From JBIOXB01 sp050732395 (lineage in GTDB: Bacteria > Zhuqueibacterota > Zhuqueibacteria > Zhuqueibacterales > Zhuqueibacteraceae): a stretch of 64,000 bases of DNA. Position numbers and translations under genes: made by a program. Within the stretch, counting starts at the first letter, position 1, and the number at the start of each line of letters is the position of its first letter. Below, piece after piece: positions 26,911-36,156 of this stretch. The notes beneath the pieces were generated by a model. That model had not been told where the DNA came from and did not search any database. It saw only the letters and a program-made list of their open reading frames with translations. Location: contig JBOHQX010000166.1 in NCBI GenBank assembly GCA_050732395.1, forward strand, positions 20,272-84,271. Reading direction: 5' to 3'.

Positions 26911-27780
26911 TCAGTTCTTGGCAAAATGCAATTGCTGGCCCAGCACAAGAATTTCTTCTTGCGAGAGGCCAGTCAGCTCGGAGATCAGGTCAAGATTCAT
27001 ATTCTTCTTGAGCATCGCTTTGGCGAACTCTCTTTTGTTTTGTTGCGTCACCTGTTGCGTCACCTGCTGGGTCACCTGCTGGGTCACCTGTTGAGTCACC
27101 TGCAGAGTTACCTGTTCGGTAATTTCTTCTGCGATCTCCTTGTAGGCACGAGATTTCTTGACATCTGAAAGCAAAGGCTCTACCATTTTCTCAATCTCCT
27201 TTCGCGACATTCGCGGAAACTTGCTCATAAGCAGATTGATGAGCAATGTTATTGTTTTCTCTTGTTCTTTCGCGTCAACAATTTGATGTGGTATCTGTAC
27301 GACTATTTGTTTAACCGTCACAGGGAGATTCTGTTCCGAATCCAAAACGATTTGCAAGAGACTCAAAGGAAAGCGCTGAATAAGTTCCTTTGTCAGCTTA
27401 TTTACATGAATGCGTTGCAGCCTGCCGCTTTCAAAGAACTCCTGATAGTGGTGATGAATCCCGGGATCCATTGCTTCTTCGGGAAAGAGAACGACGGCCC
27501 GCCAATTGTTCGCGGGCCGATGCTGCCTAAGATACACAAATATCTCTCCAAAGAGACGCGAGTAAAAATCAGCATCTCGCTGGAATTGCGCTTCGACAAA
27601 ATAGACAAAGTCTACATTTGTTGCAGGCGAAAATAGACCATCAAATCGAAACGCTTGCTCTTTGACTTCAATAGAATTGAATTCATAACGTTCAGCCTTT
27701 TGCTCGTCTTCTCCGATCAAGGCAAAGAACGCGGTAGGGAATTCAGAAAAGAAACGATAAAAAAAAGAATCCGTTTTCAT
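26911..27780 (-). CDS. DUF2887/Rpn-like PD-(D/E)XK nuclease family protein
   Basis: 289 residues from the ATG at 27780 (MKTDSFFYRFFSEFP), the usual family start; GGGGCGG lies just upstream. RFDGLFSP and VYFVEAQFQRDADFYSRLF carry the Asp and Glu-x-Gln core of this PD-(D/E)XK-like family, often linked to mobile or recombination-promoting functions. Near the C-terminus (about residues 222-245) the tetrapeptide QVTQ repeats several times and may form a coiled coil; the protein ends with a short helix-turn region (LISELTGLSQEEIL). No transposon ends were seen. It separates the polysaccharide operon from housekeeping genes. Confidence 0.82.
   Translation of the reverse strand: MKTDSFFYRFFSEFPTAFFALIGEDEQKAERYEFNSIEVKEQAFRFDGLFSPATNVDFVYFVEAQFQRDADFYSRLFGEIFVYLRQHRPANNWRAVVLFPEEAMDPGIHHHYQEFFESGRLQRIHVNKLTKELIQRFPLSLLQIVLDSEQNLPVTVKQIVVQIPHQIVDAKEQEKTITLLINLLMSKFPRMSRKEIEKMVEPLLSDVKKSRAYKEIAEEITEQVTLQVTQQVTQQVTQQVTQQVTQQNKREFAKAMLKKNMNLDLISELTGLSQEEILVLGQQLHFAKN
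27041..27116. repeat. 12-base tandem repeat inside the DUF2887 gene
   Basis: About six units of the pattern GTCACCTGYTGN in plus-strand reading, encoding the QVTQ repeats on the minus strand. The two central units are identical (GTCACCTGCTGG). Because the unit is a multiple of three, copy-number change would lengthen or shorten the protein without a frameshift. Confidence 0.85.
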
Positions 27781-27915
27781 ATCCGCCCCATTAAGAACCT
27801 TTGCTGCTGTCCCCACCTTGCTCCAAATTAAAGCAAGACCCGTGAAAACCGTAATATACAGTATACTAGTCTTCAACTCGCTACGGCTGAGCCACCTCTA
27901 ATATACAGAAACGCC

Positions 27916-28614
27916 TCATCTCCAATCGATCACCTCCGTATTCTCGGGAATCGCAAAAGTGAAAAGCTGATCGCTTATCGAAGGATTGAGAGCGAAGCTC
28001 TTCAAGCGGTACGTCGTAACGTTGTCATTCAAATCACGCTGCTCGATCTGGATCGCCACCGAGTTTTTCTTGTCTACCCAAACCGTGACGCTGCGCGCGA
28101 AAGTGTCTTCGTTACGCGCGTCAAGCTGCACCACATGGCAATCCCTGCCATTCAAGGTCTCGCTGCGCAGATATTTCGGTTTGAATTCATTCGCGTATTT
28201 CACCAGCAAATCGCGCGGCAGCGGATTTTCTTCGGATTTTTCCAGGCGATCGACGAATACCTGTGACTTCTCCGGCGAATAAGTCCACACGGTCTTGCCG
28301 TCGGTCACGATCGTTTGCACGTCGGTTTCGATGCGATAGCGATCGCCTTTTTTCAGGTAAAGCTTTCCCGCCAGCGTCTGTGTTTCTCCGGCCAGGGCCC
28401 AGGTATAATCCTTTTCAAAATCCGCGGTGAGCGACTGCAAGTTCTCGTACGTGGATCGTACTTTGGCGATGATTTTGCCGGCATCTTCCTGGGCTTGGAG
28501 CGGAGGGCAGAGGGCAAGGGGCAAAAGGAAAAGAGCAAACAGCAACAGCAAACGTGCTCCTGAAAGCGAATAGCGCGGGCGACAATTTGTGCGAAAGAGC
28601 AATGGCAACTTCAT
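27916..28614 (-). CDS. lolA: Outer-membrane lipoprotein carrier protein LolA
   Basis: 232 residues with an N-terminal signal sequence (LLLLFALFLLPLALCPPLQAQ). The mature part fits LolA: repeated beta strands with YENLQSLTADFEKDYTW near the start, GKLYLKKGDRYRIET, VTDGKTVWTYSPEKSQVFV and NDNVTTYRLKSFALNPSI. It shuttles lipoproteins across the periplasm from LolCDE to the outer membrane. The ATG overlaps the stop of ftsK (ATGA), so the two are co-translated. Confidence 0.86.
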   Translation of the reverse strand: MKLPLLFRTNCRPRYSLSGARLLLLFALFLLPLALCPPLQAQEDAGKIIAKVRSTYENLQSLTADFEKDYTWALAGETQTLAGKLYLKKGDRYRIETDVQTIVTDGKTVWTYSPEKSQVFVDRLEKSEENPLPRDLLVKYANEFKPKYLRSETLNGRDCHVVQLDARNEDTFARSVTVWVDKKNSVAIQIEQRDLNDNVTTYRLKSFALNPSISDQLFTFAIPENTEVIDWR

Positions 28615-31121
28615 CCATGCAATCCCATTTGTTCCAAATACGTTTCATCCACGAGAACTTCGCGTGCCTTGCTGCCGTCGAAACCGCCGACGACGCCTGC
28701 CGCTTCGAGCTCGTCGATCAGACGCGCGGCGCGCGAGTAACCGATTTTCAGGCGGCGCTGCAGCAGAGAAATCGAACCCTGCTGGTGCCGCACCACCAAT
28801 TTCAATGCTTCATTGAACAACTCGTCACGACGGCCGTCCGCCGCCGGGCCGAATTCATCGTTGCTGTCGCTCTCTTCGCGCACCGGCAACAGCTCTTTTT
28901 CATAGAACGGCTGATTGCGAATATGCTCGATGGCGCGCTCGATGTCATCCGACGACACGTACGCGCCGTGAATGCGCACCGGCTCCGGGCTGCCGGGGGG
29001 CAAGAACAGCATGTCGCCGTTGCCGAGCAGTTTTTCCGCGCCGTTCATATCCAAAATCGTGCGCGAATCGATCTTCGAAGCGACTTGAAAGGCCATGCGT
29101 GCCGGGAAATTCGCTTTAATCACGCCGGTAATGACATCGACCGACGGGCGTTGCGTGGCCACGACGAGATGAATGCCGACCGCACGCGCCAGTTGCGTTA
29201 AGCGCGCAATCGGCTCTTCCACTTCTTTCGCCGCCGTGAGCATGAGATCGGCCAGCTCGTCGATCACCAGAACAATGTACGGCAGCGGCTGCGGCGCGCG
29301 CGCCTCCTCGCTTTCGATTTCCAGCGGCCCGGCAAGGGTCCCCTCGTTCGCAAAGATTTTGCCCTCACGCAAGCGGGTATTGTATTCGGCAATATTGCGC
29401 ACCCCCACGCTCGCCAGCAGGTTATACCGATTCTCCATCTCCCATTCCAGGCTGCGCAAGACGGCGAGTGCATTTTGAGGCGAAGTCACCACTTCTTCGT
29501 TCAAATCGTCGCGATAACTCAAGTGATGCTTGCGCAGCATGCGGTAACTCGTCAATTCCAGGCGCTTGGGATCGACCAGCACGAACTGCACCTCTTTGGG
29601 ATGGGCTTTGAACAGAATGCTCGCAATGATGGTATTCAAGCAAACGCTCTTGCCGGATCCGGTTGCACCCGCGATCAACATGTGCGGCATTTTTTCAAGC
29701 GAAGTGACGTACGGCTTACCGGAAATGGTCTTGCCGAGCGCGATCGTCAGCGGCGAGCTGGAGCCGCGGAATTCCTCGGATTCCAGCAGATGGCGCAAGT
29801 ACACCACTTGCGGCTCCGGGTTCGGCAGCTCGACGCCGACCGCCGCCTTGCCGGGAATCGGCGCCACGATACGAATGCGCTTCGCCCGCATCGCCAGCGC
29901 TAAGTCATCCGCCAATGCGGTGATGCGACTCACTTTGATGCCCGGCGCCGGCTCGAATTCGTAACGCGTGATCACCGGCCCGGGATTGATTTCGCGCACT
30001 TCGCCGGAAACGTCAAACTCGGCCAGGCGCTCTTCTAACGTGCGTTTGTTGATCAGCAACTCTTCGCGAGATTGCACCTTTTCTTCATCGTGAGTCGCAT
30101 GCAGCAACTCCAGCGGTGGAAAAACGTAACGATCGAGTCCGGTCGCAACCCCCTTGGGGCCGGCTCTCACAGGAACCGTTCCGCCGAACGGTCCGTGCGG
30201 GCCGTTATCGTCGACCTCCTGCAACGCTACTCTGTTCAAGGCCGCCGCAGCAGCATTCGGTTCGGCGGTAACCATTCTTGGTCGCGCCGCCGGTCCTGGG
30301 TTCGGCGCGGCAATGGCGCCGATCGGCGGCGGCTCAACGCCTTCGCGCAAGCGTGCCAGCCTTTTCCAGGTCGGTTCGGGCGCTGAAGCAGGCTCAGGCC
30401 CAGGGGTGACCGCGGCTTCTTCTTCGAATTCCTTGTTGTCCCCCGCGTCCCGGCGCTTCGAGGCCGATTTTACAGCGGCCTTTATCCGCATTGGGCTCTC
30501 GCCTGGCAAAGCGAGATCGCGAAAATTCGGAACGGATTCTTTCCATTTTGTCCAATGCTCGCGGAAGTGCGAGAGCCAGTCGACCGCCTTGTAAGCAGCC
30601 TCGGTGAGGCTCAAACCCATCGTCAAGACGAGCAGCACCGCTCCAACCGCCAGCAGCACAATCACGCTGCCGATGCTGCCGAAAACGAGATGCAGATGGT
30701 GCGCCATAAAGCCGCCGATCAGGCCGGAATACGTGTAGCCGCTGAGCCGTGTTTGAGGATCCATCGCGTGTGGCAGCCCCAGAAACGTCGCGAAGTAAAG
30801 TGCGCCAACCAACACGTAATACGTCACACGCGTCATGCTCTCGCGCGAGCCACCGTGGAAGCAATTCCAACCCCAGGCCATAAACAGGAACGGCACGACG
30901 ATGCCGGGATAGCCGAAAAAGACTTTGATGATCCAATGCGAAAGGTACGCGCCGGCCACACCCATGGCATTCTCCACTTTGAGAAACTGCATGCCTTGGG
31001 GGTCTTCCGCCGTATCGTATGAAATCAAGCTCAACAGCACGAACATGCCCAGCGTCATCAGCAGGATGCCCAGGATTTCCTCCCGCTGGCGCTCATTCAT
31101 GCGCGCGCGTTTTTCAGCCAT
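28611..31121 (-). CDS. ftsK: DNA translocase FtsK
   Basis: 836 residues. The N-terminal quarter has four membrane helices; a Pro/Ala-rich linker (about 210-310) follows. The motor has the beta-hairpin region FDVSGEVREINPGPVITRYEF, Walker A GATGSGKS (485-492) and Walker B IVLVIDELADLM. The C-terminal gamma winged helix (LLQRRLKIGYSRAARLIDEL) recognises polar KOPS-type sequences. It moves chromosome ends through the division septum. Length is at the short end for FtsK. It is followed by lolA with a four-base overlap. Confidence 0.95.
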   Translation of the reverse strand: MAEKRARMNERQREEILGILLMTLGMFVLLSLISYDTAEDPQGMQFLKVENAMGVAGAYLSHWIIKVFFGYPGIVVPFLFMAWGWNCFHGGSRESMTRVTYYVLVGALYFATFLGLPHAMDPQTRLSGYTYSGLIGGFMAHHLHLVFGSIGSVIVLLAVGAVLLVLTMGLSLTEAAYKAVDWLSHFREHWTKWKESVPNFRDLALPGESPMRIKAAVKSASKRRDAGDNKEFEEEAAVTPGPEPASAPEPTWKRLARLREGVEPPPIGAIAAPNPGPAARPRMVTAEPNAAAAALNRVALQEVDDNGPHGPFGGTVPVRAGPKGVATGLDRYVFPPLELLHATHDEEKVQSREELLINKRTLEERLAEFDVSGEVREINPGPVITRYEFEPAPGIKVSRITALADDLALAMRAKRIRIVAPIPGKAAVGVELPNPEPQVVYLRHLLESEEFRGSSSPLTIALGKTISGKPYVTSLEKMPHMLIAGATGSGKSVCLNTIIASILFKAHPKEVQFVLVDPKRLELTSYRMLRKHHLSYRDDLNEEVVTSPQNALAVLRSLEWEMENRYNLLASVGVRNIAEYNTRLREGKIFANEGTLAGPLEIESEEARAPQPLPYIVLVIDELADLMLTAAKEVEEPIARLTQLARAVGIHLVVATQRPSVDVITGVIKANFPARMAFQVASKIDSRTILDMNGAEKLLGNGDMLFLPPGSPEPVRIHGAYVSSDDIERAIEHIRNQPFYEKELLPVREESDSNDEFGPAADGRRDELFNEALKLVVRHQQGSISLLQRRLKIGYSRAARLIDELEAAGVVGGFDGSKAREVLVDETYLEQMGLHG

Positions 31122-31284
31122 GCTCCTTCACTCCATCCTAACACTCACAGATTTTCATATAATTGCTCAGACCTCGAGAAATGACCGCCCCGGAGGTGTC
31201 AGCAGCGCCTGGGCGGTGATCCGAATGGTTTTGTTGTCATCTTAATGAGTGCTCAAAATATTTGATTTTTCCAAGCAGAATTTG

Positions 31285-32385
31285 TCAATATGGTCTTTGA
31301 TAGAAAGGCGTTTTGACCAGGCGCGCAGGGGCCATGCGTCCGCGTACGTCGATTTGCATCTCCGTGCCGGCGGCGCTGTGCGGGGTGGCGACGTAGCCGA
31401 GACCGATGGACTTTTGCAAAGACGGCGAGAACGTGCCGCTGGTGACGTGGCCGATTTTCTGACCCTCTTTGAAAATCGCAAATCCGTGGCGCGCGATGTT
31501 TTTGCCCTCCACTTCAAAGCCAACCAGCTTGCGTTGCGGGCCGGCAGCCTTGGTTTGCACCAATACCGTTTTTCCGATGAAATCACCCTTGTCGAACTTC
31601 GTGATCCACCCCAAGCCTGCTTCGATCGGATTCGTATTTTGATCGATGTCGTTGCCATAGAGGCAGAATTTCATTTCGAGCCGCAGCGTGTCGCGCGCGC
31701 CCAGACCGATCGGCTCGAGGCCGAACTCTGCGCCTGCCGCCATGATCGCTTCCCACAGGCTTTGCAAATGCTCGGACGCACATCCCACCTCGAAACCGTC
31801 TTCGCCGGTGTAGCCGGTGCGCGAAAGCAGAGCGGGAACACCCGCCAGCTCCGCCTGCACGCACCAGTAGTATTTGATCTCCTGCAGAGGCACGCGCGTC
31901 AGTTTCTGTAAAGTGGGCTCGGCATGCCGGCCTTGCACCGCGAGCAGGCCCGAGGCTGCGCTTGCGTCGCGCAAGTCGACGCCGGAATCAGCATGCTGTG
32001 CCAGCCAGTCCCAGTCCTTTCGCAAATTGGCGGCATTCACCACGGCCAGGTAGCGGTCCGGCAACCGATAGACGATCACGTCATCGACCATGCCGCCCTC
32101 GGGGTAACACAGAGCGGAATATTGCGCCTGTCCGATTTCTAATTTGGAAACGTCATTGATCGTCATGCGCTGCAAAAACGCGAGCGCGCCCGCACCGCGA
32201 AATTCAAACTGCCCCATGTGCGAAACGTCAAAAATTCCGGCTGCACTTCGCACTTTGTGATGCTCTTCGATGATACCCCGATATTGTACGGGCATGAGGT
32301 AACCGCCGAATTCGACGATTTTCGCGCCGAGAGCCACGTGGGTATGGTGTAATGCCGTGCGTTTGGGAGATGAAGAGTTGATCAT
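31285..32385 (-). CDS. gcvT: Aminomethyltransferase, glycine cleavage T protein
   Basis: 366 residues. It moves the aminomethyl carbon from the lipoylated H protein to tetrahydrofolate. Family blocks are FGGYLMPVQYRGIIEEHHKVR, GIFDVSHMGQFEFRG, GGMVDDVIVYRL and LSRTGYTGEDGFEV, and GLGARDTLRLEMKFCLYGND. No gcvH or gcvP gene is nearby. It follows the aminotransferase gene by 13 bases, so the two are likely one transcript. A lipoate-related gene lies 4.5 kb away (36933), in keeping with the need for a lipoylated H protein, though linkage is loose. Confidence 0.94.
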   Translation of the reverse strand: MINSSSPKRTALHHTHVALGAKIVEFGGYLMPVQYRGIIEEHHKVRSAAGIFDVSHMGQFEFRGAGALAFLQRMTINDVSKLEIGQAQYSALCYPEGGMVDDVIVYRLPDRYLAVVNAANLRKDWDWLAQHADSGVDLRDASAASGLLAVQGRHAEPTLQKLTRVPLQEIKYYWCVQAELAGVPALLSRTGYTGEDGFEVGCASEHLQSLWEAIMAAGAEFGLEPIGLGARDTLRLEMKFCLYGNDIDQNTNPIEAGLGWITKFDKGDFIGKTVLVQTKAAGPQRKLVGFEVEGKNIARHGFAIFKEGQKIGHVTSGTFSPSLQKSIGLGYVATPHSAAGTEMQIDVRGRMAPARLVKTPFYQRPY

Positions 32386-32398
32386 AATTTTTCTAATG

Positions 32399-33562
32399 TC
32401 ATAGCGCTGCGATGGCCTTTTTCATGCGACGCAAGCCCTCGTGGATGTTTTCGGATGAAGTAGCGTAACTCAGACGAATGTAACCCTCGCCGAATTGCCC
32501 GAAGGCCGTGCCGGAAAGCACGGCCACGCCCGCTTCGGTGAGCAAGTAATCGGAGAGCTTCCTGCAATCCCACGGCAGCTTCTTGACGTTGGCAAAACAA
32601 TAAAACGCGCCGCCGGGCGCGATGCAGCTCACGCCGTTGATGCCATTCAACCCCGCCACCATCAAATCGCGGCGCCGGCGAAACTCATTGACGAAGCCTT
32701 CGATCTCATCGGCAGAACCTTGCAGTGCGGCAACACCCGCATCTTGCACAAAGGTCGCAGTACAGCTATTGCTGTTGATCATCAGGCGTTCGAGGCGTTG
32801 CGCCAGCGGTTCCGGCATCACGCCATAGCCCAGGCGCCAGCCCGTCATGGCATAGGTTTTTGAAAACCCATCGAGCAAAATCGCGCGCTCCAAAATATCC
32901 GTCTCAGAGAGGATGCTGGCGTGTTCGCCGTCATAGATGATCTGTTTGTAAATTTCATCGCTCAGAATCCACAAATTGCGGCGGCGCGCAATATCGGCAA
33001 TAGCGCGCACGTTATCGCGCGTCAGGATGCCTCCGGTCGGGTTTTGCGGCGAATTGATCACGATCATGCGCGTGCGAGGCGTGAGCAATTTTTCCAAGTC
33101 GGCAATATCGCATTGGAAACCCTTCTCCTCTCGCAATTGCAGTGGCACGGCCTGCGCGCCGGAAAATTCGATCACTGACTCATAGATCGGAAAGCCGGGA
33201 TTCGGGTAAATCACCTCGTCGCCGGGCTCAATCAACGCGAGCAAGGCATAAAACAGGATCGGTTTTGCGCCGGGTGTGACAATCACGTTTTCGGGCTTGA
33301 TCTGGATGCCGCGCGTACGATTGACCTCTTTGGCGATGGCCTGGCGCAGTTCCATGATGCCCGGCGCAGGTGAATAATGCGTGCGTCCGCGGCGTAACGC
33401 TTGCACTGCAGCCTCGACGATAAAAGGTGGCGTGTCGAAATCGGGCTCACCAATTTCCAAATGCACGATGCTTTTCCCCTCTGCTTCGAGGTTGCGTGCT
33501 TTGGCCAGCACTTCGAACGCGGTCTCCGTCCCCAAACGCTCCATTCGTTTCGCGAATTTCAC
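32399..33562 (-). CDS. PLP-dependent aminotransferase, class I/II (aspartate-type)
   Basis: 387 residues. The PLP lysine is in LLDGFSKTYAMTGWRLGYG; NSPQNPTGGILTRDN and LSDEIYKQIIYDGEHASI are the cofactor- and phosphate-binding blocks, and IRLSYATSSENI carries the substrate carboxylate-binding Arg. It belongs to the aspartate/aromatic subgroup widely annotated as AspC; exact amino-donor specificity cannot be told. Start is the ATG at 33562. It sits only four bases after the rseP stop. Confidence 0.9.
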   Translation of the reverse strand: MKFAKRMERLGTETAFEVLAKARNLEAEGKSIVHLEIGEPDFDTPPFIVEAAVQALRRGRTHYSPAPGIMELRQAIAKEVNRTRGIQIKPENVIVTPGAKPILFYALLALIEPGDEVIYPNPGFPIYESVIEFSGAQAVPLQLREEKGFQCDIADLEKLLTPRTRMIVINSPQNPTGGILTRDNVRAIADIARRRNLWILSDEIYKQIIYDGEHASILSETDILERAILLDGFSKTYAMTGWRLGYGVMPEPLAQRLERLMINSNSCTATFVQDAGVAALQGSADEIEGFVNEFRRRRDLMVAGLNGINGVSCIAPGGAFYCFANVKKLPWDCRKLSDYLLTEAGVAVLSGTAFGQFGEGYIRLSYATSSENIHEGLRRMKKAIAAL

Positions 33563-33566
33563 ACCC

Positions 33567-34613
33567 TTACCAGATTTTGATTTTTTGAAAGTCGTTGATA
33601 ATGATAAACACCATCAGCGCCAGCAACAACGCCATGCCGATTTGCTGCACCACCACGCGGGTTTTGATCGAGACCGGCCGGCGCATGACGGCTTCCAATC
33701 CCAAGAATACGAGGTGGCCGCCGTCGAGCACCGGAATAGGCAGAATGTTCAGCAGACCGAGCTGCATGCTCAAGATCGCGATAAACTCCATGAGCTTGGC
33801 AAAACCTTGCCGTGCGAAATCGCCGGAGAGTTTCATGATTTGCAGCGGGCCGGCGAAATCGTCCTTTGAGCCTTCACCCCGCAACAGCCGCCAGATCGTT
33901 TTGCCCACCTCCACCGTCAATTGCCCGGAGAGCATCATACCCGCGCTCACCGCTTCGCCCAGACCGACTTCGTGCGTGATCACGGTCGGGCGGATGCCGA
34001 TCAGGCCGATTTTTTCGCGCGGCTCGAGCCTGGGTTTCACCAGGGCTTGCATCTTCATGCCATTCCGCTCCCACTCGATACTGACGGTGGAGTCGGCCCG
34101 GCTGTGAATTTTACTGGTGAGATCCGCCCACGAGCCTACGTCTTGCCCGTCGATGCGCAGCACGCGATCGCCGGCTTGCAGGCCGGCTTCTTGTGCGGGA
34201 TAACCCGGCAATATCGAACCCACCACGGGTTCGGTCGAGGCTTCAGGGATACCGTAGTGATAGGTCAGTCCGGCAAAAAAAACCAGAGCGAGCAGCACAT
34301 TCATGAACGGCCCGGCGGCAATGACGATGGCACGCTGCCAAATGGGTTTCGACATAAACTCGTCAGGCTTGCCTTCGATCTGGGTGTCCATGGATTCGTC
34401 GATCATACCCGCCATTTTCACGTACCCCCCCAGGGGAATCCACCCAATGCAGTAGTCGGTATCGCCAATTTTCTTGCCAATCATGCGCGGCGGAAAGCCC
34501 AGCGAAAAGCGCTCCACACGAATGCCTGCCCATTTCGCCGCGAGAAAATGGCCCAGCTCATGAATGAAGATGAGCAGGCCCAGAACGAAAATGAAAGAGA
34601 GAAGAGTGGTCAT
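33567..34613 (-). CDS. rseP: Site-2 protease RseP-type zinc metalloprotease
   Basis: 348 residues from the ATG at 34613, preceded by AAGGAG; the longer frame to 34634 is not favoured. The zinc motif FIHELGHFLAAKW is in the first membrane helix. A PDZ domain (about 120-200, PAQEAGLQAGDRVLRIDGQ) and NILPIPVLDGGH, the conserved second active-site block, follow, with C-terminal membrane helices. It cleaves transmembrane anti-sigma or signal-peptide remnants. It is followed by the aminotransferase; dxr lies upstream with a 189-base gap. Confidence 0.93.
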   Translation of the reverse strand: MTTLLSFIFVLGLLIFIHELGHFLAAKWAGIRVERFSLGFPPRMIGKKIGDTDYCIGWIPLGGYVKMAGMIDESMDTQIEGKPDEFMSKPIWQRAIVIAAGPFMNVLLALVFFAGLTYHYGIPEASTEPVVGSILPGYPAQEAGLQAGDRVLRIDGQDVGSWADLTSKIHSRADSTVSIEWERNGMKMQALVKPRLEPREKIGLIGIRPTVITHEVGLGEAVSAGMMLSGQLTVEVGKTIWRLLRGEGSKDDFAGPLQIMKLSGDFARQGFAKLMEFIAILSMQLGLLNILPIPVLDGGHLVFLGLEAVMRRPVSIKTRVVVQQIGMALLLALMVFIIINDFQKIKIW

Positions 34614-34802
34614 AACGCTCCTTGGTTTATCCAAAAATTCCTAAGAATTTAGCGCACTCACGCGATCTTTGCAAGCTGTCTTTACGCGCCAGATTGTATC
34701 CGTTCCCCAAGAACAAAAAACGGGGCGATTCGATCCTTGGACAGATGCGTAACGCGCCTAAACACGAAAAACCGGCGCTCTTGCTTATGGCAGCAAGACG
34801 GT

Positions 34803-35969
34803 CTAACCCCGCACATTTCCTCTCACAAAGTCCCTGGACCAGCGATCCGCTTCCAGCAAGGACTCAAGATCGATATGCTGGCCATTTCGGTGTTGTTCCA
34901 AGGCCTCAGAAATTACTTCCGGGATCTGCTGGAAGCGTAAGCGCTCATGCAAAAAAGCATGAACCGCTTCCTCATTGGCCGCATTTAATACCGCCGGCGC
35001 GGTACCGCCTTCTGCCAGCGCTTGCAAGGCCAGCTTCAGGCAGGTGAATTTTTCGTATTCCGGTGCGTGAAAGGTCAGCGTGTGCCAGCGCGTGAAATCC
35101 ATGCGCGGAAAGGGATTGGGCCGGCGCTCGGGATAGGTGAGGGCGTATTGGATAGGCAGGCGCATATCCGGCAGGCCGAGCTGCGCTTTGATCGAGCCGT
35201 CGACGAATTCCACCATCGAATGAATGATCGACTGTGGATGAATCAGCACTTCGATTTGCTGTAAAGTCAAATCGAACAGCCAACGCGCTTCGATCACCTC
35301 CAAGCCTTTATTCATGAGCGTGGCGGAATCGATGGTGATCTTGCGGCCCATGCTCCAATTGGGATGCTTGAGCGCCTGTGCCACGGTGATTTTGTGAAAA
35401 TCCGCCGCCGGCCATTCGCGAAATGGCCCGCCGGAGGCGGTAATGATGACCTTCTGGATACAGTCACGCCGCTCGCCGCACAAGCATTGCCACAAGGCAC
35501 TGTGCTCGCTATCAATGGGAATCAGCGTCGCGCCGTGGGCAGAGGCCGCGGCGGTGACCAATTCGCCTGCGATCACCAGGGTTTCCTTATTCGCCAGCGC
35601 GACGGTCAAGCCCATTTCCAATGCGCGCAACGTCGCGGGCAAACCGGCGGCGCCGACGATAGCGTTGACCACGACGTCAACGCTATCGCGGCCGGCGAGC
35701 TCGACCAATCCTTCCGCTCCGAACAGCAGCTCCGTGCCCAGCGCGGCAAATTCGCAGTGCAGATTTTTCCGCTCCTGTTCGTCCCAACTCTGCGCCTGCA
35801 CAATGGCCGCCGCACGCGGGCGGAAGCATCGCGCTTGCTCCAGCAAAAGACGGGCATTGCGGTGCGTGGCCAGATATTCGATTTCGAAGTCGCCCGGCAA
35901 AGCCGCAATCACTTGCAGGCAATTCGTGCCGATCGAACCGGTCGAGCCTAAGATTCCCAGCCGTTTCAT
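34803..35969 (-). CDS. dxr: 1-deoxy-D-xylulose 5-phosphate reductoisomerase
   Basis: 388 residues from the ATG at 35969 (MKRLGILGSTGSIGTNCL, the NADPH-binding start). It makes 2-C-methylerythritol 4-phosphate, the committed step of the MEP isoprenoid pathway. ALANKETLVIAGELV, IPIDSEHSALWQCL, ASGGPFREWP, HPNWSMGRKITIDSATLMNKG and LEVIEARWLF are strictly conserved active-site blocks. The pathway feeds undecaprenyl phosphate made by uppS (54768). The dxr then rseP order is common in bacteria. Confidence 0.96.
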   Translation of the reverse strand: MKRLGILGSTGSIGTNCLQVIAALPGDFEIEYLATHRNARLLLEQARCFRPRAAAIVQAQSWDEQERKNLHCEFAALGTELLFGAEGLVELAGRDSVDVVVNAIVGAAGLPATLRALEMGLTVALANKETLVIAGELVTAAASAHGATLIPIDSEHSALWQCLCGERRDCIQKVIITASGGPFREWPAADFHKITVAQALKHPNWSMGRKITIDSATLMNKGLEVIEARWLFDLTLQQIEVLIHPQSIIHSMVEFVDGSIKAQLGLPDMRLPIQYALTYPERRPNPFPRMDFTRWHTLTFHAPEYEKFTCLKLALQALAEGGTAPAVLNAANEEAVHAFLHERLRFQQIPEVISEALEQHRNGQHIDLESLLEADRWSRDFVRGNVRG

Positions 35970-36000
35970 AGTATAAAGTATCGCATTTCCCAAAAAGCGA

Positions 36001-36092
36001 ATGTCATGCCGCAAGAATCTTCACATGCGACTGTATCAAAGTCCGATTGGGGCTTATGCCCAGCGCTTGGGAAGATGCTTTCAGCATGACAT
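36001..36092. repeat. REP-like palindromic element
   Basis: Arms 36001-36022 (ATGTCATGC...ATCTTC) and 36071-36092 are inverted copies matching at about 16 of 22 bases, with strong ends and weaker middle. It lies between dxr and the DUF6588-like gene. The ATGTCAT outer end resembles the elements at 37778 and 55902. Confidence 0.65.
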
Positions 36093-36156
36093 CCCTAACG
36101 GCGCCGTTGACTCAACGTTGTGGCACCAAAATAGTCCGGAAAAACTGCGCAGCGTA

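Noticed and set aside
27041..27116. Regular 12-base repeats as a possible CRISPR array
   Set aside because: Units are contiguous without spacers, multiples of three and inside a coding frame; no cas genes nearby.
31190..31225. Hairpin (ACCGCCC with GGGCGGT) between gcvT and ftsK as a terminator
   Set aside because: No T tail on the minus strand and pairing limited to about seven bases; left unannotated.
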